This document shows, piece by piece, positions 27,347-36,896 of a DNA stretch of 50,088 nt (position 1 is the first letter of the stretch; every line of letters starts with the position of its first letter). Where the stretch lies: positions 1 to 50,088 of the forward strand of contig JAAYSX010000058.1 of NCBI GenBank assembly GCA_012518255.1. Reading direction: 5' to 3'. The notes beneath the pieces are model-generated. The model did not search any database, was not told the origin of the DNA, and worked only from the letters and a program-made list of their open reading frames with translations. The translations under genes and the position numbers were made by a program. Source of the stretch: Candidatus Epulonipiscium sp. Lineage in GTDB: Bacteria; Bacillota; Clostridia; Lachnospirales; Cellulosilyticaceae.

Positions 27347-27382
27347 TTTGTTCAGAATTTGTCCAGAAAGGCCATGTATAAT
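27347..27382 (+). promoter_or_regulatory. Tandem 11-base repeats upstream of a -10 box
   Basis: TTTGTTCAGAA (27347-27357) is followed directly by TTTGTCCAGAA (27358-27368). TATAAT starts eight bases later (27377). There is no usual -35. One-helical-turn repeats in this position are typical of response-regulator-activated promoters. It would drive the cyclase gene at 27406. Confidence 0.6.
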
Positions 27383-27405
27383 ATAATTAGCCGGGAGGGA
27401 TGTTT

Positions 27406-28914
27406 ATGGAAAATAAGTATAAGTTAATTACAATTGTTACTGTATCCATAATAAGTTTATTAGTGGCCTATACATATCTATTCACTTATAAAAAACTAAG
27501 TGAGTTTTATGGTCAGCAAACAGAAGAAATCCTTATATGTAGCAAAAAACACTTCCTTAAGGATAATGTAAATAATTTGATTATTGAAATTGATACTAAA
27601 AGGAAGGGGAAAACAGATTATTACCAAAAAGTTGGGGATAAAATATATAGGAATTTAAGCAGTCAAGATAACCTAACAGATGAGGAGTTTATAGACTTCT
27701 TTAAGCTACAGTTTGAAAGTGACGCAACACCAAGTTTATTTAGTCATTTATTATGGGATAAAACTAGCGATGAAATAATATATAAATCAGATGGCTTAGA
27801 TACTCCGTTAGATGATATTAGGGATCGTCTATCATCATATCATATTATACACCATGGTAATGTAGGGGGTATTTTTGGTGTAGCAAAGGACCATATAGAT
27901 AATAATGTAAAAATAGAAATGGAAGAAAGAATTAAAAATATGAGATTTGAAGATGGTTCCTATGTTTGGGTAAATGAAGTTATAAACTATGAGGGTGGAG
28001 ATGATTATGCAATTAGAAGGATTCACCCTAATCTTGTGGAGACGGAGGGGGAATATCTTTCAACAAATACCAAGGACATAAAAGGAAATTTTCCCTATTT
28101 AGAGGAGTTGGAAGGTATAAAAAGTAAGGGAGAACTATTTTTTACTTACTATTTTAAAAGATTAAACTCAGATGTCATAGACGAAAAGCTATCCTATGCA
28201 AAGTTATATGAGGACTATAACTGGATTATTGCTATGGGAGTTCATACAGAAGATATAAGGGAGTGTAAGACAAGAATTGAGGGTAAGACACAAAGCCTTA
28301 TGAGCGGGTACACCCTAAAATTTATGGCATTTATAATAGTACTTTTACTTGCAGGTAACTTTATATTGGTAACCTTAGAAAAGGAAAGGCATAGATTCAC
28401 TAGGAAGAATTTAGAGTGCGAGGTAAATGAGGATATACTTACAGGGGCAGCTAGTAGGAGAAGGGGTATACAAGAATTACAAATGGTATTTAAAAAATAT
28501 AAAAGGGGTAAGACAAACACTGCGATAATGCTATTTGATTTAGATGATTTTAAGTCTGTTAATGATACCTATGGGCATGACTTTGGTGACTATGTCCTAG
28601 TTAGTATTGTAGATGCAGTGTATAAAAACATAAGGAATTCGGATACAATAATTCGTTGGGGTGGCGATGAGTTTATATGTATCTTAAAAGATTTAGAGGT
28701 GGAGGATTCAATTAAAGTTTCTAGTAAGATTTTACAGGCAGTATCATCCCTAAAGCTTGAAAAAGACGGTTATATTATGAGTCCAACAGTTTCGGCTGGA
28801 ATTTCATATTTTAAGGAAACTGACAAAGATTTCAATGATGTTATAATGCGTGCAGACAATGCTTTATATGAATCAAAAACTGCAGGCAAAAACAAGGTTA
28901 GTTTGAAAATATAA
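27406..28914 (+). CDS. Cache-domain diguanylate cyclase
   Basis: A 502-residue membrane protein that should make c-di-GMP from two GTP. A first helix (about 5-25), an extracellular Cache_2-like domain (about 35-285, with YVWVNEV and HPNL) and a second helix (about 300-325) precede the GGDEF domain (about 345-500). The active motif is intact (GGDEF, 419-423) and so is the inhibitory site (RNSD, five residues upstream). GGGAGG supports the ATG at 27406 rather than the one at 27400, which would be only one base away. It is the only GGDEF protein here with a consensus active site. It may thus feed the receptor in the exopolysaccharide locus. Confidence 0.93.
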   Translation: MENKYKLITIVTVSIISLLVAYTYLFTYKKLSEFYGQQTEEILICSKKHFLKDNVNNLIIEIDTKRKGKTDYYQKVGDKIYRNLSSQDNLTDEEFIDFFKLQFESDATPSLFSHLLWDKTSDEIIYKSDGLDTPLDDIRDRLSSYHIIHHGNVGGIFGVAKDHIDNNVKIEMEERIKNMRFEDGSYVWVNEVINYEGGDDYAIRRIHPNLVETEGEYLSTNTKDIKGNFPYLEELEGIKSKGELFFTYYFKRLNSDVIDEKLSYAKLYEDYNWIIAMGVHTEDIRECKTRIEGKTQSLMSGYTLKFMAFIIVLLLAGNFILVTLEKERHRFTRKNLECEVNEDILTGAASRRRGIQELQMVFKKYKRGKTNTAIMLFDLDDFKSVNDTYGHDFGDYVLVSIVDAVYKNIRNSDTIIRWGGDEFICILKDLEVEDSIKVSSKILQAVSSLKLEKDGYIMSPTVSAGISYFKETDKDFNDVIMRADNALYESKTAGKNKVSLKI

Positions 28915-28943
28915 GGTAGTATTTATAATAAGAGGAGGATAAA

Positions 28944-30932
28944 GTGAAGAGTATTAGAACAAAGCTGATTGTATATTTTTCTATACTGATGTTAATCTCA
29001 TCAAGTATATTAGGTTTTTTTATTTTAAGAATGTCAAGTAATAATATAACAGGTGAGTCAAAAAAATCAATGGCAGCATTGGCTGAGGAAATGTCAAAGC
29101 TAACTCAATCTAGGATAGAATTAGAAAAGAGGTCATTAGAAGTTATTGCAAGCATATTCGACATTCAAAGTATGGATTGGGATCAGCAAAGGCCTGTTTT
29201 AGAACAGCAAATTGCCAACACTAACTTTCAAGATATAGGGATTGTAGCCTTAAATGGGGAGGCTAAATTTGTAGATGGTAGAACATTGGATCTCTCAGAT
29301 CAAGAGTATATAAATAAAGCCCTGGCAGGAGAGAGTAATATATCTGACTTAATTATAAGTGATGATACAGGGGAACCACTTCTTATGTATGCCGTACCTA
29401 TTAAGAAAAACAATCAGATTACAGGTGCTTTATTAGGAGAAATGGATGGGCATTCTTTAAGTGAAATTTGTGCAGATATGAATTATGGTGAAACAGGTTA
29501 CGCTTATATAATCAATGATGTTGGAACTATAGTGGCATATCCATACCCAGATTTAGTAATAGACCAGTATAATCCAATAGAACTTGCCAAAACTGATGAA
29601 GGACAACAGTCTACAGCAAATCTTTTTCAAAAGGTAATAGATGAAAAGGAAGGAAGTAGTGAATTTACCCTGGAGGGACGTAAATTCTATGCATCCTATA
29701 CTGCCATAGAAAATAGCAATTGGTTATTTATAATTAGTGCTGATATAAAGGAAGTACTGTCTACACTTCCAAGACTTAGGTTTATGACCATAATAATATC
29801 AGATGTTGTGTTACTTATTAGTATAGTATTTATATTTATGTTAGGAAATGCAATAACATCCCCAATTATTAAATCAGTTGAATACGGACAGCAAATAGCA
29901 GACCTAGATTTTACAAATGATATAGAAGAAAGTTATCTAAATAGAAAGGATGAGATAGGGAGCCTATCTAGGGCCTTTCAAGATATAATAGATAGCTTAA
30001 GGAATACTGTTAAGGGGGTTAGTAAATCATCACAGCGAGTGGCGGGTATATCACAGGAGTTAACTGCAACTACAATAGAATCATCACGAGCATCAGATGA
30101 GGTAACCAAGGTAGTAATGGATGTGGCAAAGGCAGCGGATGAACAAGCTTCGAGTACACAGATGGGTGCCAATAAAACAGAATTACTCGGCAAGGCCATT
30201 GAAGAAAACAAGGAAAGACTTAGTGGGTTAAATCTATCTGCTGAAAAGGTTACGGATATTGTTGCGGATGGCTTAGAAGAGATTGACAATTTAATAAAAA
30301 TAAATAAGGAAAGTACAAGTTCTATAGAGGAGATTAATAGAATTATAATAAAAACCAGTGAAAGTTCCAATGAAATTAATGAGGCCACCAAACTAATAGC
30401 ATCAATAGCAGATCAAACTAATTTGTTGGCCTTAAATGCTAACATTGAGGCAGCAAGAGCTGGGGAAGCTGGTAGAGGGTTTGCAGTTGTAGCTAATGAA
30501 ATAAGAGAACTTGCAGAACAATCGGCAAATTCAACAGTAGTTATTGATAGTATTGTCCGTGACCTACAAAGTAATTCGCAGGATTCTGTAGAAACTATGA
30601 AGAAGGTATTTTCTATAACTAGTGAACAATCAATGAGTGTGGAAAATAACAGGGAAAAATTCATTGCTATAAATGAAGCCATAAACTATATGACAACTTC
30701 AGTAGATGAATTAAATCTTTCAGAAGAAGAAATGGGACAGATTAAAGATGAGATTTTACTAGCTATGGAAGAATTAACATCTATAGCTGATGAAAATGCT
30801 GCTTCTACAGAAGAGGCATCAGCTTCTATGGAGGAACAAGCAGCCTCTATAGCAGAAATAGCATCATCTAGTGAAGGTTTAGCTGAATTATCAGCAGGGT
30901 TACAGGCAGCTATAGAAAGGTTTAAGATATAA
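28944..30932 (+). CDS. Methyl-accepting chemotaxis protein with Cache sensor
   Basis: A 662-residue chemoreceptor. Helix 1 (about 7-28), an extracellular dCache_1 domain (about 40-270), helix 2 (about 278-302) and a HAMP linker lead to a signalling coiled coil. Its tip is intact ([36 protein letters not shown]). The Cache domain lacks the RxWY amino-acid motif seen in the protein at 1975, so the ligand differs. Translation begins at GTG (28944) with AGAGGAGG upstream. It lies 29 bases after the cyclase gene and is probably co-transcribed, which would tie chemotaxis and c-di-GMP output together. The signalling end resembles the truncated receptor at the window's start. Confidence 0.95.
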   Translation: MKSIRTKLIVYFSILMLISSSILGFFILRMSSNNITGESKKSMAALAEEMSKLTQSRIELEKRSLEVIASIFDIQSMDWDQQRPVLEQQIANTNFQDIGIVALNGEAKFVDGRTLDLSDQEYINKALAGESNISDLIISDDTGEPLLMYAVPIKKNNQITGALLGEMDGHSLSEICADMNYGETGYAYIINDVGTIVAYPYPDLVIDQYNPIELAKTDEGQQSTANLFQKVIDEKEGSSEFTLEGRKFYASYTAIENSNWLFIISADIKEVLSTLPRLRFMTIIISDVVLLISIVFIFMLGNAITSPIIKSVEYGQQIADLDFTNDIEESYLNRKDEIGSLSRAFQDIIDSLRNTVKGVSKSSQRVAGISQELTATTIESSRASDEVTKVVMDVAKAADEQASSTQMGANKTELLGKAIEENKERLSGLNLSAEKVTDIVADGLEEIDNLIKINKESTSSIEEINRIIIKTSESSNEINEATKLIASIADQTNLLALNANIEAARAGEAGRGFAVVANEIRELAEQSANSTVVIDSIVRDLQSNSQDSVETMKKVFSITSEQSMSVENNREKFIAINEAINYMTTSVDELNLSEEEMGQIKDEILLAMEELTSIADENAASTEEASASMEEQAASIAEIASSSEGLAELSAGLQAAIERFKI

Positions 30933-30937
30933 ATATA

Positions 30938-30978
30938 ATGACCTTAGGTGGTTAATTTAAAGCCTAGGGTCATTTTTT
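30938..30978 (+). terminator. Terminator of the cyclase/chemoreceptor operon
   Basis: ATGACCTTAGG (30938-30948) pairs with CCTAGGGTCAT (30963-30973) with one G-U pair. A run of T follows to 30978. Confidence 0.85.
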
Positions 30979-31053
30979 GTGGAATATTATTTAATCCTAT
31001 GATATGATACAAAGAATATAGTAAAAATATAAATTTGATATGGAGGCTCCAAA

Positions 31054-32502
31054 ATGTCTAAAGTAAAATTTTTTAATGGGGAAAGTATTCCCTTAGAAAT
31101 GCATAAGGTAATGATTGTACAAAAATTAGAATTACCACCTATTGAAAAAAGACTTGAATATATGCAAAAGGCTGGTAACAACACATTCTTATTAAATAAT
31201 AGGGATGTTTACATGGATATGTTAACAGATAGTGGAGTTAACGCAATGAGTGATCAGCAACAATCAGCTATGCTTCTTGCTGATGATAGCTATGCAGGTA
31301 GTGAGACATTTACAAGGTTAACAAATAAGCTTACAGAATTATTTGGGACAGAATATTTTTTACCTGCCCATCAGGGTAGAGCATGTGAAAATATAATTAT
31401 GCAAACCTTCGTAAAAGAGGGCTCCATAATACCCATGAACTACCATTTTACAACTACTAAGGCTCATATAGGGTTAAATGGTGGCAGGGTTGAAGAAATT
31501 ATTATAGAAGAAGGAACTAATGTAACAAGCAAACATCCTTTTAAAGGGAATATGGATACAGATAAGTTGCAAGGGCTTATAGATGAACACGGTAAAGAAA
31601 AAATAGCTTTTGTTCGTATGGAAGCGGGAACAAACCTAATAGGGGGACAACCTTTTTCCTTGCAAAACTTAAAGGATATTAGAAAAATATGTGATGAAAA
31701 TGGCCTTATGATTGTACTTGATGCAAGTTTATTAACAGATAACCTTTACTTTATTAAAGAAAGAGAAGAAGCTTGTAAGGACATGACTATTAGAGAAATT
31801 ACAAAAGAAATGATGGACTTATGTGATATCATTTATTTCTCTGCCCGTAAACTTGGATTTGGTAGAGGTGGAGGAATTTCAACTTCTAGCAAGGAATTAT
31901 ACCTAGAAATGAGGGAGCTTGTAACATTATATGAGGGATTCCTTACATATGGTGGTATGTCAGTAAGAGAGATGGAAGCATTAACGGTGGGACTAGAGGA
32001 ATCCATGGATGAAAGCATAATTTGTCAAGGCCCACAGTTTATAGAATATATGGTAAATGAACTAGAAAAGGCAGGAGTTCCAGTTGTTACACCAGCTGGT
32101 GGATTAGGGTGCCATATAGATGCTATGGAGTTTGTTAGCCATATTCCACAACATGAATACCCAGCAGGAGCATTAGCTGCAGCTTTATATATTGTTAGTG
32201 GTGTTCGTGGTATGGAAAGGGGAACGATGTCAGAACAAAGGGATGAAGATGGTAACGAAGTTCTATCTAATATGGAGCTTCTAAGACTTGCAATGCCAAG
32301 GAGGGTATTTACCCTGTCACAGGTTAAATACGCTATAGATAGAATTATATGGCTGCATGGCCATAGGGAGCTTATCGGTGGCTTAAGATTTACTGATGAG
32401 CCAAAGAGTTTAAGATTTTTCTTTGGAGAATTAGAAGCGGTTTCAGATTGGCAAGAAAAATTAGTGGAGGCCTTTAGGAAGGACTTTCCAGATAGTCTAT
32501 AA
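31054..32502 (+). CDS. Tyrosine phenol-lyase/tryptophanase-family PLP enzyme
   Basis: A 482-residue PLP-dependent beta-eliminating lyase. The likely PLP lysine is K266 (SARKLG). Residues that bind phenol in Citrobacter tyrosine phenol-lyase have counterparts here: T133 (FTTT), R389 (MERG) and F456 (LRFFF). R109 matches the PLP-phosphate Arg. These fit tyrosine phenol-lyase better than tryptophanase, which has Asp, Ile and His there. However, the PLP-contacting Arg217 equivalent is Leu226 (DASL), and the usual KKD after the lysine loop is replaced by RKLG. The substrate may therefore differ. It would release ammonia and pyruvate from an aromatic or other beta-substituted amino acid. TGGAGG precedes the ATG, and it is a single-gene unit with its own terminator. 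Confidence 0.86.
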   Translation: MSKVKFFNGESIPLEMHKVMIVQKLELPPIEKRLEYMQKAGNNTFLLNNRDVYMDMLTDSGVNAMSDQQQSAMLLADDSYAGSETFTRLTNKLTELFGTEYFLPAHQGRACENIIMQTFVKEGSIIPMNYHFTTTKAHIGLNGGRVEEIIIEEGTNVTSKHPFKGNMDTDKLQGLIDEHGKEKIAFVRMEAGTNLIGGQPFSLQNLKDIRKICDENGLMIVLDASLLTDNLYFIKEREEACKDMTIREITKEMMDLCDIIYFSARKLGFGRGGGISTSSKELYLEMRELVTLYEGFLTYGGMSVREMEALTVGLEESMDESIICQGPQFIEYMVNELEKAGVPVVTPAGGLGCHIDAMEFVSHIPQHEYPAGALAAALYIVSGVRGMERGTMSEQRDEDGNEVLSNMELLRLAMPRRVFTLSQVKYAIDRIIWLHGHRELIGGLRFTDEPKSLRFFFGELEAVSDWQEKLVEAFRKDFPDSL

Positions 32503-32520
32503 AAATTTATTATAAAGAGG

Positions 32521-32560
32521 AAAAGGGAAATGTTATTTCAATAACATTTCCCTTTTTTTA
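32521..32560 (+). terminator. Terminator after the lyase gene
   Basis: Perfect 16-base arms (32521-32536 and 32541-32556) around TTCA, followed by a T run. Confidence 0.92.
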
Positions 32561-32622
32561 TGTATATTTATTGTTTGAATGTAGATAATAAAGTAATGAA
32601 AAGGGAAAAGAAGGAGATAAGA

Positions 32623-32817
32623 ATGATTGTTAATAGTAAAGGTAAAAAGGGCTATTTAGGCAGGTCTATAATTCTATTATTAGTAATGATTATTATAGGG
32701 CTTGCAGCTTATTATTTTTTTATTATAAACAAGGAACCTACCCAAGGAGTTTTTGTTTATAATACTAGGTTTGGTAAGGAGGTGGTTGTGGATGGATATT
32801 TACATCAGCCCACATAG
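32623..32817 (+). CDS. Small single-helix membrane protein ahead of spoVAA
   Basis: A 64-residue protein I do not recognise. It has a basic N-terminus, one membrane helix (about 13-35) and a short polar tail (NKEPTQGVFVYNTRFGKE). AAGGAG lies six bases before the ATG at 32623, which I prefer over an ATG at 32560 inside the preceding terminator region. Its last 26 bases overlap the start of spoVAA in another frame, so it is probably co-translated with the germination genes. A sporulation role is inferred only from this position. Confidence 0.6.
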   Translation: MIVNSKGKKGYLGRSIILLLVMIIIGLAAYYFFIINKEPTQGVFVYNTRFGKEVVVDGYLHQPT

Positions 32818-33423
32818 AAAGACAACAGTAACAAAAAAAGATTAATACAGCTTAAGGATATTGCGGAAATTAGTGCTCCTAACCATGTACAAAGGCAAGT
32901 AGAGGATATTGTAGTTTTTAAAATACCTAAGGATATAAAATCTAACTACATTATTGGCATTATACAAATTACCAAGTCAATACTTAAGGAATTACCTAAT
33001 GCTACTGTATCCAATGTAGGAGAAACTAGTGTAGTTCTCCAGTATCTTCCGGAAGAATACAGGGAGCCTAAGATTTGGAAGATAGCTAAGGTATTAGTAG
33101 TTGCCTTAACACTATTTGTAGGATCTGGTGTTACTATAATGGCTTATCATGAAGATGTTAATTTAAGCAAAATATTTACTTCTATAGAGTGGATATTTAC
33201 AGGTGCAACAACAGATAGTTCCAAATGGATTTCTATACCATATTCAATAGGTATAGGGATTGGTATTATTGTTTTCTATAATCAATTTGGAAGCAAGAAA
33301 CTAACAGATGATCCTACACCTATAGAAATAGAAATGACTAAATATGATACAGATATTGATAACTGTTTGGTGGATACATCTAACAGAAGTCCAATGAAAG
33401 GAAATAGGAACGATGTTAAATAA
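32792..33423 (+). pseudogene. spoVAA: Stage V sporulation protein AA, frameshifted at an A7 tract
   Basis: SpoVAA is part of the spore membrane channel for dipicolinic acid. The reading starts well: AAGGAGG nine bases before the ATG at 32792, then MDIYISPHRKTTVTKK. It runs into a stop (TAA 32843) right after seven A (32833-32839). The -1 frame (equivalently, one extra A) opens exactly there with RLIQLKDIAEIS. It continues without a stop for 194 codons to 33423, ending in the SpoVAA signature (WISIPYSIGIGIGI, DPTPIEIEM). Joined, the protein has 210 residues, close to the 206 of B. subtilis. This may be a real mutation, a missed base in the assembly, or slippage on A AAA AAA. The rest of the cluster is intact. 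Confidence 0.85.
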
Positions 33424-33838
33424 AATATTTATAGTATTAGTTGGGCTTAGTGGTGGTATTGTGGTATCAGCTGGGATATTTGCCCTTATAACAGCTTTAG
33501 GTATTGTTCCTAGGTTAATAGAAAGAAGTAACACTAGAGATTATATAAGGCTATTTGAGAATTGTATTATATTTGGTGGTATAACTGGAACGATTTTAAG
33601 CTTTTGGCCTACGTATATACCCCTTGGTAAACCAGCATTGGTAGTAATAGGGGTTGCCAATGGTATATTTATTGGCCATTTATTAGTGGCACTTGCAGAA
33701 TTTATTAATGTATTACCTATTATGAATAGGAGATTTAATTTAACTGGCGGTATAGGTATTATTATAGTTTCTTTAGGACTGGGTAAGAGTATAGGATCCT
33801 TATTATACTGGTTAGTACCAACACTTCAACAATTATAA
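33413..33838 (+). CDS. spoVAB: Stage V sporulation protein AB
   Basis: A 141-residue membrane protein with four hydrophobic segments, matching SpoVAB in length and pattern (GLSGGIVVSAGIFALITALG and a C-terminal LVPTLQQL). It overlaps the end of spoVAA by 11 bases, the usual arrangement for coupled translation. It belongs to the forespore SpoVA complex that moves dipicolinic acid during sporulation and germination. No catalytic role is known. Confidence 0.92.
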   Translation: MLNKIFIVLVGLSGGIVVSAGIFALITALGIVPRLIERSNTRDYIRLFENCIIFGGITGTILSFWPTYIPLGKPALVVIGVANGIFIGHLLVALAEFINVLPIMNRRFNLTGGIGIIIVSLGLGKSIGSLLYWLVPTLQQL

Positions 33839-33852
33839 GGTAGGTAGATAAT

Positions 33853-34299
33853 ATGAATAAGATAGATCAAATGAAGAATAAATATCCAAGCATGGTAGAT
33901 GAAATTTCCCCCAAGAATACAGTTGTAATTAATTCCCTTAGGGCTTTTTGGGTTGGGGGACTAATCTGCACATTAGGACAGTTTATTAATAATATTTTCT
34001 TAAGATATGGATTTACTACTATTGAAGCAGCAGGGATAACAAGCGTAAGCCTAATATTTTTGGGATCAGCCTTAACTGCCCTTAATGTGTATGAAGTAAT
34101 AGGTAAATATGCTGGTGGTGGATCAGCCATACCAATTACAGGATTTGCAAATTCTATGGTAAGTGCAGCTGTAGAACATAAGGCTGAAGGGTATGTGTTT
34201 GGCCTAGGAGCAAAAATATTTACTATAGCAGGTCCAGTTATAGTTTATGGAATAATAGCTAGCACGGCATTAGGCATTATTTATTACTTTATTCATTAA
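33853..34299 (+). CDS. spoVAC: Stage V sporulation protein AC
   Basis: A 148-residue integral membrane protein with about four helices. SpoVAC signatures such as RAFWVGGLICTLGQ, then GGGSAIPITGFANS and a late FGLGAKIF are visible. SpoVAC is thought to form the mechanosensitive pore for dipicolinic acid in the spore inner membrane. It lies 14 bases after spoVAB and 16 before spoVAD. It shares its fold with SpoVAE, two genes downstream, whose GGSGATVPIIGFGYS aligns with the same region. Confidence 0.95.
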   Translation: MNKIDQMKNKYPSMVDEISPKNTVVINSLRAFWVGGLICTLGQFINNIFLRYGFTTIEAAGITSVSLIFLGSALTALNVYEVIGKYAGGGSAIPITGFANSMVSAAVEHKAEGYVFGLGAKIFTIAGPVIVYGIIASTALGIIYYFIH

Positions 34300-34315
34300 T
34301 AAAGGAGGCAGCTAA

Positions 34316-35341
34316 ATGGGAAAACATATAGGTAAACAAACAGTAATACTAGATAACCCACCAAGTATTATAGCCACATCCTCAACTGTTGGGCCTAAGG
34401 AGGCTAGTGGTCCATTGGGAGAATACTTTGATGTCACAACAGAAGATGAGCTTTGGGGAGAAGACACCTGGGAGAAGGCTGAGAGCAAATTTGTTAAGGA
34501 AACAATTAAGGATGTTATAGATAAGGCTAAGCTTAAGTCAGAAGATATACAATATATATTTGCTGGGGATCTTCTTAACCAGTTAACAGGTACAACCTTC
34601 GGAATAAGGGATTTTAACATTCCATATTTTGGTGTATTTGGTGCATGTTCTACAATGGCGGAATCCATGTCTTTAGGAGCCATGACAGTAGATGGTGGTT
34701 TTGCTGACTATGTACTTGCCACTACAAGTAGCCATTTCTGCGGGGCGGAGAAGCAGTTTAGGTTTCCTATGGAGCTAGGTACCCAAAGGCCACTTACAGC
34801 CCAGTGGACGGTGACTGGTAGTGGGGCAGTTATAATTGCCAAGGAAGGTGGGGGACCCTACATCACATCAATTACAACAGGAAGGATAGTTGATTTAGGT
34901 ATTAGCGATCCTATGAATATGGGTGCAGCAATGGCCCCGGCAGCAGCAGATACAATTGTACAGCATTTTAAGGATACGGGAAGATCACCAGATTATTATG
35001 ATTTAATTATTACAGGAGATTTAGCTGAATATGGGCAGAAGCTCCTTATAGAACTTGCAAAAAAGGAAGGATATAATATAGGAGAAATCCTAACAGACTG
35101 TGGTATAGAAATTTACGATCCAGATAGCCAAGATACACATGCAGGTGGAAGTGGATGTGGTTGTAGTGCGTCTGTATTTGCAGGTTATTTATATAAGGAG
35201 ATTAAAAAGGGTAGGTGGAATAGGGTTTTATTTGTTGCAACGGGAGCCATGCTAAGTCCAGGAAGTTCCCAGCAGGGAGAGACAATACCAGGAATTGCAC
35301 ATGCAGTTGCTATAGAAAGAGGAATTTCTAAAAGGAAGTGA
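34316..35341 (+). CDS. spoVAD: Stage V sporulation protein AD
   Basis: A 341-residue soluble protein with a thiolase-like fold, which binds dipicolinic acid at the spore inner membrane. The typical start (MGKHIGKQTVILDNPPSI) and the characteristic HAGGSGCGCSASVFAGY region are present, as is the end motif VLFVATGAMLSP. AAAGGAGG precedes the ATG. Length and order (AC, AD, AE) are as in other clostridia. Confidence 0.96.
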   Translation: MGKHIGKQTVILDNPPSIIATSSTVGPKEASGPLGEYFDVTTEDELWGEDTWEKAESKFVKETIKDVIDKAKLKSEDIQYIFAGDLLNQLTGTTFGIRDFNIPYFGVFGACSTMAESMSLGAMTVDGGFADYVLATTSSHFCGAEKQFRFPMELGTQRPLTAQWTVTGSGAVIIAKEGGGPYITSITTGRIVDLGISDPMNMGAAMAPAAADTIVQHFKDTGRSPDYYDLIITGDLAEYGQKLLIELAKKEGYNIGEILTDCGIEIYDPDSQDTHAGGSGCGCSASVFAGYLYKEIKKGRWNRVLFVATGAMLSPGSSQQGETIPGIAHAVAIERGISKRK

Positions 35342-35345
35342 AAAT

Positions 35346-35702
35346 ATGGATTATGTACGTGCTTTTATAGTAGGTGGTTTAATATGTGTTATAGCCCAAA
35401 TACTAATGGATAGAACCAAGTTAATGACAGGTAGAATTATGGTTATATTCGTAGTTTCAGGTGTTGTGCTTACAGGACTAGGATTATATCAGCCTTTAGT
35501 TGATTATGGGGGGAGTGGTGCTACAGTCCCTATAATAGGGTTTGGTTATTCCCTAGCTAAAGGAGTTATGGAGGAAGTTGATAAGGCAGGTCTTATGGGT
35601 GTTTTATCAGGAGGATTAAAGGCATCTTCTGCTGGGATTGCAGCAGCAATTGCCTTTAGTTACTTAGCATCTCTTGTATCAAGTCCCAAATCCAAAATAT
35701 AA
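35346..35702 (+). CDS. spoVAE: Stage V sporulation protein AE
   Basis: A 118-residue membrane protein with about four hydrophobic segments, related to SpoVAC. The family pattern (AFIVGGLICVIAQILMD at the start, then YGGSGATVPIIGFGYSLAKGVM) is clear. It starts four bases after spoVAD. It closes the cluster; no spoVAF or other germination gene follows, and a terminator stands downstream. Confidence 0.95.
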   Translation: MDYVRAFIVGGLICVIAQILMDRTKLMTGRIMVIFVVSGVVLTGLGLYQPLVDYGGSGATVPIIGFGYSLAKGVMEEVDKAGLMGVLSGGLKASSAGIAAAIAFSYLASLVSSPKSKI

Positions 35703-35722
35703 AAAGGTATTATATTTAATAT

Positions 35723-35770
35723 GATAAAAGGTCAGTTCATATAGGTATATGGGCATGACCTTTTATCTTT
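35723..35770 (+). terminator. Terminator of the spoVA operon
   Basis: GATAAAAGGTCA (35723-35734) pairs with TGACCTTTTATC (35756-35767). A shorter inner helix may form in the loop, and a T run follows. Confidence 0.85.
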
Positions 35771-35839
35771 TATACTGTTATTCTTGCGACTTCTGGTATA
35801 TAATGTAGTTTATATTAATAAAAAACTAGAGGTGTAAGT

Positions 35840-36832
35840 ATGGAAATTGGTAAAATTTCAAATGATTTACTACAATCAGCTATTTTTGATAAAAATTTAC
35901 ATAGAAGGTCAGAAGTAAAAGTAAGGCCAAATATAGGTGAGGATTGTAGTGTTTTAAAATTTAATCATGATGAGGATATTGTGTTATCTACAGACCCTAT
36001 AACAGGAGCTACAAAAAACATTGGGAAATTAGCTGTACATATATCTTGTAATGATGTAAGTACATCAGGGGCAGAGCCAGTAGGGGTCTTAGTAACAATA
36101 TTGCTTCCCCCTAAAACTAGTGAAGAAGAATTCAAACTTATAATGGATGATATTATAGAAACAGCACATGAAAATAATATAGAGATTTTAGGTGGGCATA
36201 CAGAGGTAACAGATGCAGTAAATAGGCCACTGGTATCTACAACAGTTGTTGGTAAGGTGAAAGAAGATAATATGATTGCCACTAATGGTGCCATTGAAGG
36301 ACAGGATATTATTTTAACTAAATGGGCAGGCCTTGAAGGAACATCAATATTAGCCTATGAATATGAGGAAATTTTATCAAATGAAATAGGTAGGGAATAT
36401 GTAATGGATGGCCAAAATCTAGGGAAGCATCTATCTGTAGTGGAGGAAAGCAAGGTAGCTACTAAATGTAAGGTAACTAGCATGCATGATGTAACAGAGG
36501 GTGGCGTCTTAGGTGCTTTATGGGAAATAGCCCAGTGTGCTAATGTTGGGGTTTCTATTAATTTAGACAAAATCCCAGTAAAGGAAGAAACAAGAGCCAT
36601 TTGTGATTATTTTGGAATATCACCCTATAAATTAATTTCTAGTGGTTGTATGATAATGACTACATTCCAAGGTGAAAAGTGCATAGAAGAATTATCAAAG
36701 CTTAATATAACTGCCAATATTATTGGTAAGGTTACTAGCAAGGGACAATATATGGTTAAGGATGGAGTAAAGAAGGAGATAGAAGCACCATCTAGTGATG
36801 ATCTATATAAAGCCCTAAAGAAACAAATATAA
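35840..36832 (+). CDS. AIR synthase-related protein (PurM/HypE fold)
   Basis: A 330-residue cytoplasmic protein of the PurM-like ATP-binding superfamily. The metal/ATP motifs are visible: GEDCSVLKF near the start, VHISCNDVSTSGAEPVGVL, a GGHTEV loop and MHDVTEGGVLGALWE in the second half. It resembles HypE most but lacks the C-terminal PRIC-type tail that carries the reactive Cys, and no hydrogenase genes are nearby. It is therefore not HypE. Clostridia often carry such stand-alone AIR synthase-like proteins of unknown substrate. GAGGTG lies upstream of the ATG. The following Lrp/aminotransferase pair is 64 bases away. Confidence 0.85.
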   Translation: MEIGKISNDLLQSAIFDKNLHRRSEVKVRPNIGEDCSVLKFNHDEDIVLSTDPITGATKNIGKLAVHISCNDVSTSGAEPVGVLVTILLPPKTSEEEFKLIMDDIIETAHENNIEILGGHTEVTDAVNRPLVSTTVVGKVKEDNMIATNGAIEGQDIILTKWAGLEGTSILAYEYEEILSNEIGREYVMDGQNLGKHLSVVEESKVATKCKVTSMHDVTEGGVLGALWEIAQCANVGVSINLDKIPVKEETRAICDYFGISPYKLISSGCMIMTTFQGEKCIEELSKLNITANIIGKVTSKGQYMVKDGVKKEIEAPSSDDLYKALKKQI

Positions 36833-36896
36833 TTGATATTATTGCCATAATTTTTTAAAAGATATATGATAGTACTTAAAGAGTGGAGGTATTTAT

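Noticed and set aside
31054-32502. Tryptophanase (TnaA)
   Set aside because: The residues that distinguish tryptophanase from tyrosine phenol-lyase (Asp, Ile and His positions) are Thr, Arg and Phe here.
32560-32622. Sigma-G type promoter before the spoVA genes
   Set aside because: A TGAATG reminiscent of the -35 element is present, but no CATnnTA-like -10 is found at the right distance.
35840-36832. Hydrogenase maturation protein HypE
   Set aside because: The fold fits, but the C-terminal tail with the reactive Cys is absent and no hydrogenase genes are nearby, so only AIR synthase-related is supported.
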